A stretch of DNA of 33,116 bases from contig CATKDT010000077.1 of NCBI GenBank assembly GCA_949746675.1, positions 1 through 33,116 on the forward strand. Direction: 5' to 3'. Source of the DNA: an uncultured Clostridia bacterium (GTDB lineage: Bacteria; Bacillota; Clostridia; TANB77; CAG-508). The position numbers and the translations under genes were made by a program. This document shows positions 1-7,540 of this stretch, in pieces. How positions within the stretch are numbered: the stretch's first letter is position 1; each line of letters starts with the position of its first letter. Under the pieces are notes generated by a model, which saw only the letters and a program-made list of their open reading frames with translations, ran no database searches and had not been told where the DNA came from.

Positions 1-972
1 ACAAGCCTAAAATACAAATGGACAACAAGTAGTACAAATTCACCAGCAGAAAATGAATTTATAGAGATTTGCCCAACAGATAACATAATTACAGGTAAAG
101 ATTTTACAGGAACATATTATTTATGGGTATTATTAACAACAGAAACAGGAAAAACAAATATCTGTGGAAGTGAAGGATTTAATTTTGATAATATTATACC
201 AGAGGCAGAACTAGATGTAGAATGGTTACAGGAAAATGAAAAAAATAGGCTTAAAGTTTCTATAAAGACAAACGATAGTATTTCAGGAATAGATAATAAA
301 TCGGCTAAAATATATATAAATAGTGAAGGCGGAGTCGAACGTGAAGAAAAAATAACTTTGGTAAATGGCAATGGAAATATTATAATTGATGGTGTAAATA
401 TGGAATGTAGGAGTACTGTTTGCTTATCAGTGAACGATAATGCTGGAAATAATACACAAATATTTAAAAATACAGGAAGAATTTATATTTTTAGAAATGG
501 AAAATTAGAAAGAGGCAAATTTTCATTCTCAATAGATGATGGCTCAGAAGCTTTTATTAATGATGAAGGCTTGCTTGTATTACATGTTCGTTCAAATGGC
601 AGAGTTTCAAGTTTTGCTGGAATACTTTGTGATTGGCAATATGGTGAGAGTACTGCATATATTAACATAGTTCGAACAAGGCAATACGATTTAAAGGGAG
701 AAATGGGAGGAATTTATGTAACAAGTGAACGACCAATACAAGGGTCAAATCCTGGCAGTACAGATATTTTAGGCCCAGTCAAAAGAATTGCAGGACTAAC
801 TTTAGGCCAAGTTGGAAGTGATTGGGGATCAAATAGATTAATAACTTTTAAAATTCCAAATCCAGGAGATATAATGTGGATAGGAGCAATGCAATGTGGA
901 GCTGTAAATGCTTATCCAGGAAATACAAGAAATCGTTCTTTGGAAATATCTGATATATATTTAGATCTATAA
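1..972 (+). CDS. Surface protein with Ig-like domain, C-terminal part (5' truncated)
   Basis: The frame is open from base 1 to the TAA at 970-972, so this is the 3' end of a longer gene; the ORF-track start at 358 is only an internal codon. The visible 323 residues begin with a segment ending in TGTYYLWVLLTTETGKT, followed by a Bacterial-Ig-like block that opens with FDNIIPEAEL and includes VCLSVNDNAGNN. The last 160 residues (IFRNGKLERGKFSFS to the end) look beta-rich, rich in Gly/Asn and short of Lys, as in jelly-roll or binding modules. I do not recognise a named family for this C-terminal module. There is no C-terminal membrane segment or sorting signal, so any anchoring would have to be N-terminal. 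In Clostridia such multi-domain proteins often carry a pilin-like N-terminus, and the next gene is a pilin-like relic, which fits. Role (adhesion or surface structure) is inferred. Confidence 0.65.
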   Translation, partial: TSLKYKWTTSSTNSPAENEFIEICPTDNIITGKDFTGTYYLWVLLTTETGKTNICGSEGFNFDNIIPEAELDVEWLQENEKNRLKVSIKTNDSISGIDNKSAKIYINSEGGVEREEKITLVNGNGNIIIDGVNMECRSTVCLSVNDNAGNNTQIFKNTGRIYIFRNGKLERGKFSFSIDDGSEAFINDEGLLVLHVRSNGRVSSFAGILCDWQYGESTAYINIVRTRQYDLKGEMGGIYVTSERPIQGSNPGSTDILGPVKRIAGLTLGQVGSDWGSNRLITFKIPNPGDIMWIGAMQCGAVNAYPGNTRNRSLEISDIYLDL

Positions 973-1280
973 ATGATAAAATATATTAAAAGCATACTAA
1001 GTGACCCTAATAGTATTAATAATTCTTGCAGCTGTTTCACTAAGTGCAGTATTTAGTGACAAAGGAGTATTCGAGAGAGCAGAAAATGCAGGAGAAAAAA
1101 TAGAAACATTAATTAACTTGTTTATGGGGAATAGTAAAAAAATATTCAATTCAAAAAGTAATTCATTATCAAAAAGGAACTATATTAAATAAAAAAGTAA
1201 GGAGTACTAATGCTAATGCATATCCAAAAGAAGGTATGACAGGCAATGATGGATGGTACGAATATTCTGGAATTAGTTAA
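973..1280 (+). pseudogene. Decayed type IV pilin-like protein gene
   Basis: Frame 2 from 1001 encodes TLIVLIILAAVSLSAVFSDKG followed by ERAENAGEKIE, which matches the hydrophobic N-terminus and following helix of clostridial prepilin-like proteins (typical form: GITLIALVITIIVLLILAGVSI...). The pre-peptide and Gly/Phe-Glu5 region is missing: the upstream ATG at 973 lies in another frame and runs quickly to a stop. After the stop at 1190-1192 the C-terminal part continues in frame 3 (open from 1113 to 1280), reading KGTILNKKVRSTNANAYPKEG then GWYEYSGIS, which resembles the usual C-terminal motif of this family. At least two frame changes and a deletion therefore separate the parts. The gene is probably dead. 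It follows a surface-protein gene by a few bases, so it may be a recent duplicate. Confidence 0.6.
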
Positions 1281-1300
1281 AGGCAAATACTATTAAAATA

Positions 1301-1340
1301 AAAATAAATGTAGATACAAATGTGTTTACATTTATTTTTT
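1301..1340 (+). terminator. Rho-independent terminator after pilin relic
   Basis: An AAATAAATGTA arm pairs with TACATTTATTT across a loop of about 13 bases and is followed by a T run. It closes the surface-protein region before the NrdD-like gene. Confidence 0.6.
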
Positions 1341-1472
1341 ATTAATAAAATAAAAAATTTAAATTTCAAAAAATTCAACAAAACATATTGAAATATTTAA
1401 TATATTATAATATGCTTGCTATAGAAAAAATTAATATTAAAATAACCAACATTAAAGTGGAGGTATTAAAAG

Positions 1473-3566
1473 ATGAACGAAGAAAATCTAGCAAACTTAA
1501 CAGTAATCAAAAGAAGCGGAAAAAGAGTAACATTTGACGGGCTAAAAATAGCAATCGCAATAAAAAAAGGCTTTGATAGCATAGAAGGAAAATATGATGA
1601 ATATGACGTAAATAAAATTTATAATAAAGTAATAGAAAGAATTTTAAAACAAAATATAGACAAAATAAAAATAGATGAAATACAAGACATGATAGAAGAA
1701 GAACTAAAAGAAAATGGCTATGAAGACGTATATCTATCATTTTCAGAATATAGAGAAAAAAGAAATCAATCAAGAGAAATATTTTTTGAAGAAAAAAGAA
1801 AACATAAATTTCTAAAAGCACTAGAAAAACTAGGACTAACAACAAAAGAAAACGGAGAAATGATACAAACCAATAAAAATGCAGTAGAAACTCTAGAGGA
1901 CTATGGAAAAACAGTAGCAGAAGAATTTGCAACATCATATCTATTAAAAAAGAAATTTTCAGATGAACATGAAAATGGGGACATATTTATAAACAAGATA
2001 GAAAGTTATCCAATGGGGTCAACTGAATGCACACAGATAGACTTAGAAAAGCTATTTACAGATGGATTTTCAACAGAAAATTGTTCAATGAGAGAGCCAC
2101 AAAGTATAAGTTCATACAGCATGCTTGCAATAATAGCAATTTCAAGTAATCAAAAAGATCAAAATGGAGAGCAATCAATTCCAGCATTTGATTATTATAT
2201 GGCACCAGGAGTATTAAAAACATTCAAAAAAGAATTTAGGCAAACCATATATGATATTTTAGAATACACGGATTATGATAAATTTATAGCCATAAACGGA
2301 ATAGAAAGAGAAATTGACAAATTAACAACAATAGATTTTGATATAGAACAATTTTACAAATTCACAAGAGAAGCAGAAGAATTAAAAAGAATGTTTAGAA
2401 TAGTATATAAAAAAGCGCTAGAAAAAACCAACAAGCAAACTTATCAAGCAATGGAAGCATTTGTACATGATCTAAACAGCTTATGCCCAAGTAAATTAAC
2501 TACGATAAACCTAGGAACAGACATTAGCGAAGAAGGAAGAATAATAATATCAAATATATTAAAAACTATAGAAACTGGGATAGGAGAAAACAAAACTCCG
2601 ATTTCTCCAAAAGTAGTATTTAAAGTAAAAAAAGGTAGAAACTATGAAGAAAAAGACAAGAATTATGATTTATTAGAAAGAGCCTGTCAAATAGCAGTAA
2701 AAACAAATAATATAGCCTTTTCATTTTTAGATACAAACTTTAACTCACAAATGTATAAAGAAGGCGATTATAATACAGAAGTGTCGTATTTTGAAAACGG
2801 AGATAGAATTATAGATAATGCTGTCGATAGTGAAAAACAAACAGTATCAGGTAGAGGAATAATATCATCAACAACAATTAATCTTCCTAGAATAGCAATA
2901 AAACACAGAGAAAATAAAGGCGAATTTATTAACGAGTTAATGCTAAAAATGGATTTAGTAAAAGATCAAATGTTAGAAAGGCTTGAAATACAGAATAATA
3001 AAAAGGTATCAAGTTTTCCATTTTTAATGGGACAAGATGTTTGGATGGATGCAGAAAAATTAAAAGAAGACGACAAAGTAAAAAAGGCATTAAAACAAGG
3101 AATTTTACAAATATCTTTCACAGGACTATATGAGAGCATAATAGCACTTACAAAAAATAAAAAATTAGGAGAAGATTTAGAAGCGTTAACAATAGCAAAA
3201 AATATAGTTAGCAAAATGAATGATAAAGTAAATGAATATTCAAAAAAATACAACTTAACATTTTTGCTAGTAGGAAATCAAAATAAAGAAATCGATCAAG
3301 AATTCTTAGAACTAGACAGAGTAATTTTTGGAAAGATAGAAAACATAACAGACAAAAAAATGTATACTTCCTCATTTGAATTACCAGAAGAGTATGACAT
3401 AAATAAAAAAATAAAAATAGAAAGTAATTTTCATGAACTTACAAGTGGGGGACATGTATTAAAGATAAAAATCGACAGAAAAGAACAAAATTCAGCAGAT
3501 AAATTACTAGACATAATTAAAAAAATATATAAAAATGAGATAGGATATGCAACTATAGTAAAATAA
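1473..3566 (+). CDS. NrdD-like protein with ATP-cone, lacking radical Cys and glycyl-radical domain
   Basis: This 697-residue protein has an N-terminal ATP-cone (about residues 9-100, VIKRSGKRVTFDG...) and a body that follows anaerobic ribonucleotide reductase NrdD: C186 in STECTQIDL, GEQSIPAFDYYMAP, TINLGTD, NYDLLERAC, GRGIISSTTINLPR, FPFLMGQ and a late YTSSFELP/GHVLKI stretch. Two essential pieces of class III reductases are absent. The finger-loop segment normally YMGCRTR reads YFENGDR (439-445), putting Asn where the thiyl-radical Cys should be. The chain also stops at EIGYATIVK, just before the zinc ribbon and the C-terminal RVTGYL-type glycyl-radical motif. No continuation is visible in another frame. 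No nrdG activase gene lies nearby. The start is supported by GTGGAGG nine bases upstream. It is unlikely to reduce ribonucleotides; a nucleotide-sensing or regulatory role through the ATP-cone is possible but inferred. Confidence 0.75.
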   Translation: MNEENLANLTVIKRSGKRVTFDGLKIAIAIKKGFDSIEGKYDEYDVNKIYNKVIERILKQNIDKIKIDEIQDMIEEELKENGYEDVYLSFSEYREKRNQSREIFFEEKRKHKFLKALEKLGLTTKENGEMIQTNKNAVETLEDYGKTVAEEFATSYLLKKKFSDEHENGDIFINKIESYPMGSTECTQIDLEKLFTDGFSTENCSMREPQSISSYSMLAIIAISSNQKDQNGEQSIPAFDYYMAPGVLKTFKKEFRQTIYDILEYTDYDKFIAINGIEREIDKLTTIDFDIEQFYKFTREAEELKRMFRIVYKKALEKTNKQTYQAMEAFVHDLNSLCPSKLTTINLGTDISEEGRIIISNILKTIETGIGENKTPISPKVVFKVKKGRNYEEKDKNYDLLERACQIAVKTNNIAFSFLDTNFNSQMYKEGDYNTEVSYFENGDRIIDNAVDSEKQTVSGRGIISSTTINLPRIAIKHRENKGEFINELMLKMDLVKDQMLERLEIQNNKKVSSFPFLMGQDVWMDAEKLKEDDKVKKALKQGILQISFTGLYESIIALTKNKKLGEDLEALTIAKNIVSKMNDKVNEYSKKYNLTFLLVGNQNKEIDQEFLELDRVIFGKIENITDKKMYTSSFELPEEYDINKKIKIESNFHELTSGGHVLKIKIDRKEQNSADKLLDIIKKIYKNEIGYATIVK

Positions 3567-3580
3567 ACCAGTTAAAGGTC

Positions 3581-3609
3581 TTGATAAATGTAATATTTTA
3601 TGATATAAA
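3581..3609 (+). promoter_or_regulatory. Sigma-A-type promoter for the two-component operon
   Basis: TTGATA (3581-3586), a 17-base spacer and TATAAA (3604-3609) lie 40 bases before the response regulator start. This would start a transcript covering the regulator, the kinase and probably lepB onwards. Confidence 0.6.
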
Positions 3610-3648
3610 TATAATAAAATTAAATTGTCAAATGAGGTGAAAGAGATT

Positions 3649-4377
3649 ATGGAAAATATCGAAAATTCTGAATCAAAAAAAGTAATATTAGCAGTTGATG
3701 ATGAAGAAGCAATATTAGACTTATTAAAATTCAACATTGAAAAAGAAGGCTTCAAATTTTTATCATCTACTAATGGAGAGGATGGACTAAAGATAGCCTT
3801 AGAAGAAAATCCAGACTTAATCATCTTAGACGTAATGCTACCAAGAATGGATGGATTAACAGTATGTAGAAAACTTAGACAAGAAAAAGCAAATATGCCA
3901 ATAATAATGTTATCAGCAAGAAGTGAAGAGATTGACAAAATTCTTGGCTTAGAGATTGGCGCTGACGATTATATGACAAAGCCATTTAGCACAAGAGAAT
4001 TGATAGCAAGAATAAAAGCAAATTTTAGAAAAAACGAAAATGCTGACTCTGCAATGGAAAGTAGAAAAGAAACAAAAGTTACAATAGGGTCACTAACACT
4101 TGATCTTGATAAATTTGAAGCAAATGTTAGAGGACAACCTGTAAATGACTTAACAAGAAGAGAATTTGAAGTACTAAAATATTTGGTACAAAAACCAGGA
4201 CAAGTTGTAACAAGAGAAAACTTACTAGAACAAGTATGGGGATATGAATACTATGGAGATATAAGAACAGTTGATGTTACAGTAAGAAGAATTAGGGAAA
4301 AAATAGAAAAAAACACATCAAATCCTAAGATACTAATAACCAAAAGAGGAGTAGGATATTACATTGCAAATAAATAA
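3649..4377 (+). CDS. OmpR/PhoB-family response regulator (PhoP/WalR-like)
   Basis: A 242-residue two-domain response regulator. The receiver domain (about 10-125) has the acidic pair DDEE at 17-20, phospho-acceptor D61 in IILDVMLP, Ser in MLSARS and the conserved Lys in DYMTKPF. The C-terminal winged helix (about 140-242) ends with the OmpR-type TVDVTVRRIREKIE and TKRGVGYYI. The ORF track begins at a TTG at 3625, but the ATG at 3649 is preceded by GAGGTGA at proper spacing, so I use 3649. It sits 22 bases before a sensor kinase, its presumed partner. Overall shape matches PhoP, WalR and similar regulators of phosphate or cell-envelope genes; which regulon it controls cannot be told from the window. 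Confidence 0.93.
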   Translation: MENIENSESKKVILAVDDEEAILDLLKFNIEKEGFKFLSSTNGEDGLKIALEENPDLIILDVMLPRMDGLTVCRKLRQEKANMPIIMLSARSEEIDKILGLEIGADDYMTKPFSTRELIARIKANFRKNENADSAMESRKETKVTIGSLTLDLDKFEANVRGQPVNDLTRREFEVLKYLVQKPGQVVTRENLLEQVWGYEYYGDIRTVDVTVRRIREKIEKNTSNPKILITKRGVGYYIANK

Positions 4378-4399
4378 GCGAACGAAAGGAAAGCTATAA

Positions 4400-5782
4400 A
4401 TGAAAAATTCATACTTTAAATTAATACTAACATTTTATTTTATAAGCTTGATTTTAACATTAGCAATGGGATTTGTTACTACATTAACTATTAGTAAAGA
4501 GACAAACTTTTTAATATTAAAAGACAGAATAGAAATGATAACATTTGCAAGCATAATAATATTATCAATAATAAGTATTACACTGGGAATAATAATATAC
4601 AAAAAGATGGTAGAACCAATGTCTAAAATGCTAAAAAGTGCAAACCCTTATGAAGAACTAAACAATATAACAACAGAAAATGACGAGATAAACAACATGA
4701 TAATGGACATAAGTAACAATCTAAAAAATGCAAATAGACAACAAAAGTTACAAACAGATACAATTCTTAACCATATGACAGATGGAGTTGTAGCTTTTGA
4801 TATGAAAGGGGATATCACGTATATAAACCCAGTAGCAAAGCAAATGCTAGAACTAAGCGAGAAAGATAATACATTTAATAAAATATTTTCAAGATATAAC
4901 AATGATATAAACATGGAGAAGGCAATATATCTTGAAGATTGGACTTCAACAGAAATAACAATAGAAAATAGTCAAGGATCAATGCAAGTACTATTTGTAC
5001 CATTTAAAGACGATATAAAAAGACCAACAGGAGTAATGGCAGTAATTCAAGACATAACAAAACAAGTAAAACTTGATAATATGACTAAAGAATTTGTTGC
5101 AGATGTATCTCATGAATTAAAAACACCATTAACATCAATAAAAGGTTTTTCTGAGACTTTACTTGAAGGAGAATGTGACAAAGAAACAGAAAAACACTTC
5201 TTAACAATAATAAATGATAATGCAGATAGAATGGAAAAATTAGTGCAAGATCTATTAACATTGTCCAAATATGATGACAAAAATACCAAATATAATCCAA
5301 CACAATTTGACTTAGGTGAACTAAGTAAGAAATGTGCTGAGAAATTTGAAATAGAAGTAAAAAAGAAAAAACAAAATATGGAATGCCTTGTAACAGCAGA
5401 TGTTCCACTGGTTTATGCTGATAAAGAAGGAATAGAACGAGTAATAATAAATATAATTAGTAATAGTGTAAAATATACAAGTGAAGGCGGTAGAATAGAT
5501 ATATTTGTAGGCTTTGTACATAGTGATGCTTATGTGAAAATAAAAGACAATGGAATTGGAATACCACAAGAGGATTTAAACAGAATATTTGAACGCTTTT
5601 ACAGAGTTGACAAAGCACGTACTAGACAGTCAGGTGGAACAGGATTAGGATTATCAATAGCAAAAGAAATAATAGAAAAAAATAGAGGAAGTATTGATAT
5701 AAAAAGTGAAGTTGGAAAAGGTACTGAAGTAATACTAAAAATACCAGTAACAAAACATAAAAAGATTCAAAAAGACAGATAA
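4400..5782 (+). CDS. Membrane sensor histidine kinase (PhoR/WalK-like)
   Basis: A 460-residue kinase, partner of the regulator just upstream. Two membrane segments (about 7-30 and 46-67) are separated by only about 15 residues, so there is almost no external sensor domain. A short HAMP-like linker is followed by a PAS domain (about 118-222, starting ILNHMTDGVVAFD), the HisKA dimerisation helix with phospho-acceptor H238 in DVSHELKTPLTSIKGF, and an HATPase domain with N box NIISNSVKY, G1 box DNGIGI, F box RIFERFYRVD and G2 box GGTGLGLSI. The start has an AAAGGAAAG site. The lack of an external domain suggests it senses a membrane or cytoplasmic signal through the PAS domain; the ligand is unknown. 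The leader sequence GCGAACGAAAGG resembles the tail of the structured repeats described elsewhere in this window. Confidence 0.92.
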   Translation: MKNSYFKLILTFYFISLILTLAMGFVTTLTISKETNFLILKDRIEMITFASIIILSIISITLGIIIYKKMVEPMSKMLKSANPYEELNNITTENDEINNMIMDISNNLKNANRQQKLQTDTILNHMTDGVVAFDMKGDITYINPVAKQMLELSEKDNTFNKIFSRYNNDINMEKAIYLEDWTSTEITIENSQGSMQVLFVPFKDDIKRPTGVMAVIQDITKQVKLDNMTKEFVADVSHELKTPLTSIKGFSETLLEGECDKETEKHFLTIINDNADRMEKLVQDLLTLSKYDDKNTKYNPTQFDLGELSKKCAEKFEIEVKKKKQNMECLVTADVPLVYADKEGIERVIINIISNSVKYTSEGGRIDIFVGFVHSDAYVKIKDNGIGIPQEDLNRIFERFYRVDKARTRQSGGTGLGLSIAKEIIEKNRGSIDIKSEVGKGTEVILKIPVTKHKKIQKDR

Positions 5783-5830
5783 GTATAATACAATGAATGA
5801 AAATGAGAAAGCTAGAGAAAGAGGTTTTAA

Positions 5831-6496
5831 ATGAATTCAGAAGAAAATAAATCAAAAATTAGCCCAGAGCTAAAAGATATACTAGAATGGATATATTGTT
5901 TGCTAATTGCAGTAGTAATAGCATTATTTGTAAAATATTTCATAGGAACTCCAACAACAGTTCAAATGGATTCAATGTATTCAACATTAAGTCAAGGTGA
6001 TAAATTATGGTTGAATAGAATACCAAGGACATTTAAGAAAATGCCTAAAAGAGGTGATATAATAACCTTTGAAGCTCCAACAAAAGAGAAGTTTGAAGTC
6101 GATGAAATAAATCCAGAAAGTCCCATAGCTCAATACAATTATCAACCTAAATCACTGTTTAGTAAATTTTCATACTATGTATTAGAACTTAACAAAACAA
6201 GTTATATAAAAAGAGTAATAGCATTACCAGGTGACTATGTAGAAATAAAAGATGGAAAAGTATATATTAACAATAAAGAATTACAAGAAGATTACTTAGA
6301 CGAAGGAACAACAACATATACATCAGCATTTAATAATTTTACAGTACCAAATAATACAGTATTTGCTATGGGAGATCATAGATCAGTATCAAGAGATTGT
6401 AGAGCATTTGGCTGTATACCACTTGAAAAAATAGAAAGTATAGTATCTTTTAGATTTTGGCCATTTAGCCAATTTGGAAATGTGGACAAAAAGTAA
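5831..6496 (+). CDS. lepB: Signal peptidase I (bacterial Ser/Lys type)
   Basis: A 221-residue type I leader peptidase that cleaves signal peptides of exported proteins on the outer face of the membrane. It has a cytoplasmic N-terminus, one membrane anchor (about 19-38), catalytic Ser48 in VQMDSMYSTL, the general base Lys127 in YIKRVIALPGD, and the box GDHRSVSRDCRAFG near the C-terminus. The Ser box differs slightly from the common GxSMxPTL form (Asp before Ser, Ser instead of Pro-Thr), but the dyad is intact. AGAGG precedes the ATG. It abuts holB with no gap, and it is distinct from the SipW-type peptidase at 20701, so the cell has at least two export peptidases of different chemistry. Confidence 0.92.
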   Translation: MNSEENKSKISPELKDILEWIYCLLIAVVIALFVKYFIGTPTTVQMDSMYSTLSQGDKLWLNRIPRTFKKMPKRGDIITFEAPTKEKFEVDEINPESPIAQYNYQPKSLFSKFSYYVLELNKTSYIKRVIALPGDYVEIKDGKVYINNKELQEDYLDEGTTTYTSAFNNFTVPNNTVFAMGDHRSVSRDCRAFGCIPLEKIESIVSFRFWPFSQFGNVDKK

Positions 6497-7396
6497 GTGA
6501 AAGGTTTTAAAAAATTGTTTGAAAAGATAATTGGAAATCAAGAAACAAAAATATATTTAGAAAATACAATAAAAAACAAAAAGATAGCAAATAGTTATAT
6601 GTTTATAGGAAATAAAGGGATTGGGAAAAAACTATTTGCAAGAGAATATGCAAAAAACATAATGTGTCAGGAAAATGGTAAATGTAATGACCAATGTAAT
6701 TCATGTATAAAATTTAATGCAAATTCAAATCCTGATTATTATGAACTAGTACCAGAAAATCAAAAGATAAAAATTGACAACATTAGACTACTACAGGAAA
6801 AAATTGCAGAAAAGCCAATAATATCAAATAAAAAAATATATGTAATAGATAATGCAGACTTAATGACAGAGGAAAGTCAAAATTGCCTATTAAAAACATT
6901 AGAAGAACCACCAGAATACTCAGTAATAATCTTAGTCGTTTCAAATGAAAGCAAAATATTGCCAACAATAAAATCAAGATGTATAAAAATAAATTTTAGT
7001 AGACTAACACCAGAAGAATTAAAAAAGTATTTAGAGGTGGAAAACAAATTAAAACAATATTCAAATGAAGATTTAAATAACATAATAGAATTATTAGATG
7101 GAAGCCTTGAAAAAGTTGACACAATCGAAGAAAAAAAGAAGAATTATGATGAATTAAATATAATAGTTGAAAACTTAGAAAAAGGAAATAAATTAGAATT
7201 ATTTAATAATTCAGAGATATTATATAATCAAAAAGAAAACATAATAGATATATTAAGTTATATGAATATAATATTATTTAAAAGAAAAATGATAAATGCA
7301 GTAGAGATAGTTGAAAAGACAAAGAAAAAGATACTAGCAAATAACAACTATGAAATGTGTATAGACTACTTAATAATAAACATAACAAATCCTTAA
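6497..7396 (+). CDS. holB: DNA polymerase III delta-prime subunit
   Basis: A 299-residue clamp-loader subunit. The AAA+ module has a degenerate Walker A at 38-45 (GNKGIGKK, Lys instead of Thr/Ser at the end), the four-Cys zinc module (C57, C63, C67, C70), a Walker-B-like IYVIDNADLM, the sensor-like TLEEPP and the SRC motif in IKSRCIKI. Delta-prime is normally a non-hydrolysing stator, so the altered Walker A is in keeping. The start is a GTG directly after the lepB stop, which implies translational coupling; I see no better start. Downstream ricT (PSP1 protein) is the usual Firmicute neighbour of holB, which supports the assignment. Confidence 0.9.
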   Translation: MKGFKKLFEKIIGNQETKIYLENTIKNKKIANSYMFIGNKGIGKKLFAREYAKNIMCQENGKCNDQCNSCIKFNANSNPDYYELVPENQKIKIDNIRLLQEKIAEKPIISNKKIYVIDNADLMTEESQNCLLKTLEEPPEYSVIILVVSNESKILPTIKSRCIKINFSRLTPEELKKYLEVENKLKQYSNEDLNNIIELLDGSLEKVDTIEEKKKNYDELNIIVENLEKGNKLELFNNSEILYNQKENIIDILSYMNIILFKRKMINAVEIVEKTKKKILANNNYEMCIDYLIINITNP

Positions 7397-7540
7397 ATGT
7401 GATTTGACGAACGTGATTTTTCGAAGAAAAATCACGAATGGCGATGAGCGAACAACATTAAAATACGAATTATCAAACAGAGTTTTGTAAAAACTCTGGA
7501 TGATGATTAACTAAGCGAAGCGTAGTGAAAGGGAAGATAA
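7397..7540 (+). repeat. Tandem pair of structured repeats in the ricT leader
   Basis: The 144-base holB-ricT gap holds two related hairpin units. Unit 1 has a perfect 11-bp stem CGTGATTTTTC (7412-7422) / GAAAAATCACG (7426-7436) with a GAA loop, followed by GGCGATGAGCGAAC. Unit 2 has a perfect 9-bp stem CAGAGTTTT (7478-7486) / AAAACTCTG (7490-7498). An outer 6-bp helix, ATTATC (7469-7474) / GATGAT (7502-7507), flanks it across an AAA/GAT internal loop. A tail GCGAAGCGTAGTGAAAGGG then carries the ribosome binding site for ricT. Similar units precede the genes at 8850 and 22555. Confidence 0.7.

Noticed and set aside
358-972. Start of the first gene at 358
   Set aside because: The frame is open to base 1 with continuous Ig-like sequence, so 358 is internal.
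1507-1938. 143-aa minus-strand ORF inside the NrdD-like gene
   Set aside because: Leu/Phe-rich shadow of the coding strand; no ribosome site and no family resemblance. The same applies to the other minus-strand ORFs lying over plus-strand genes.
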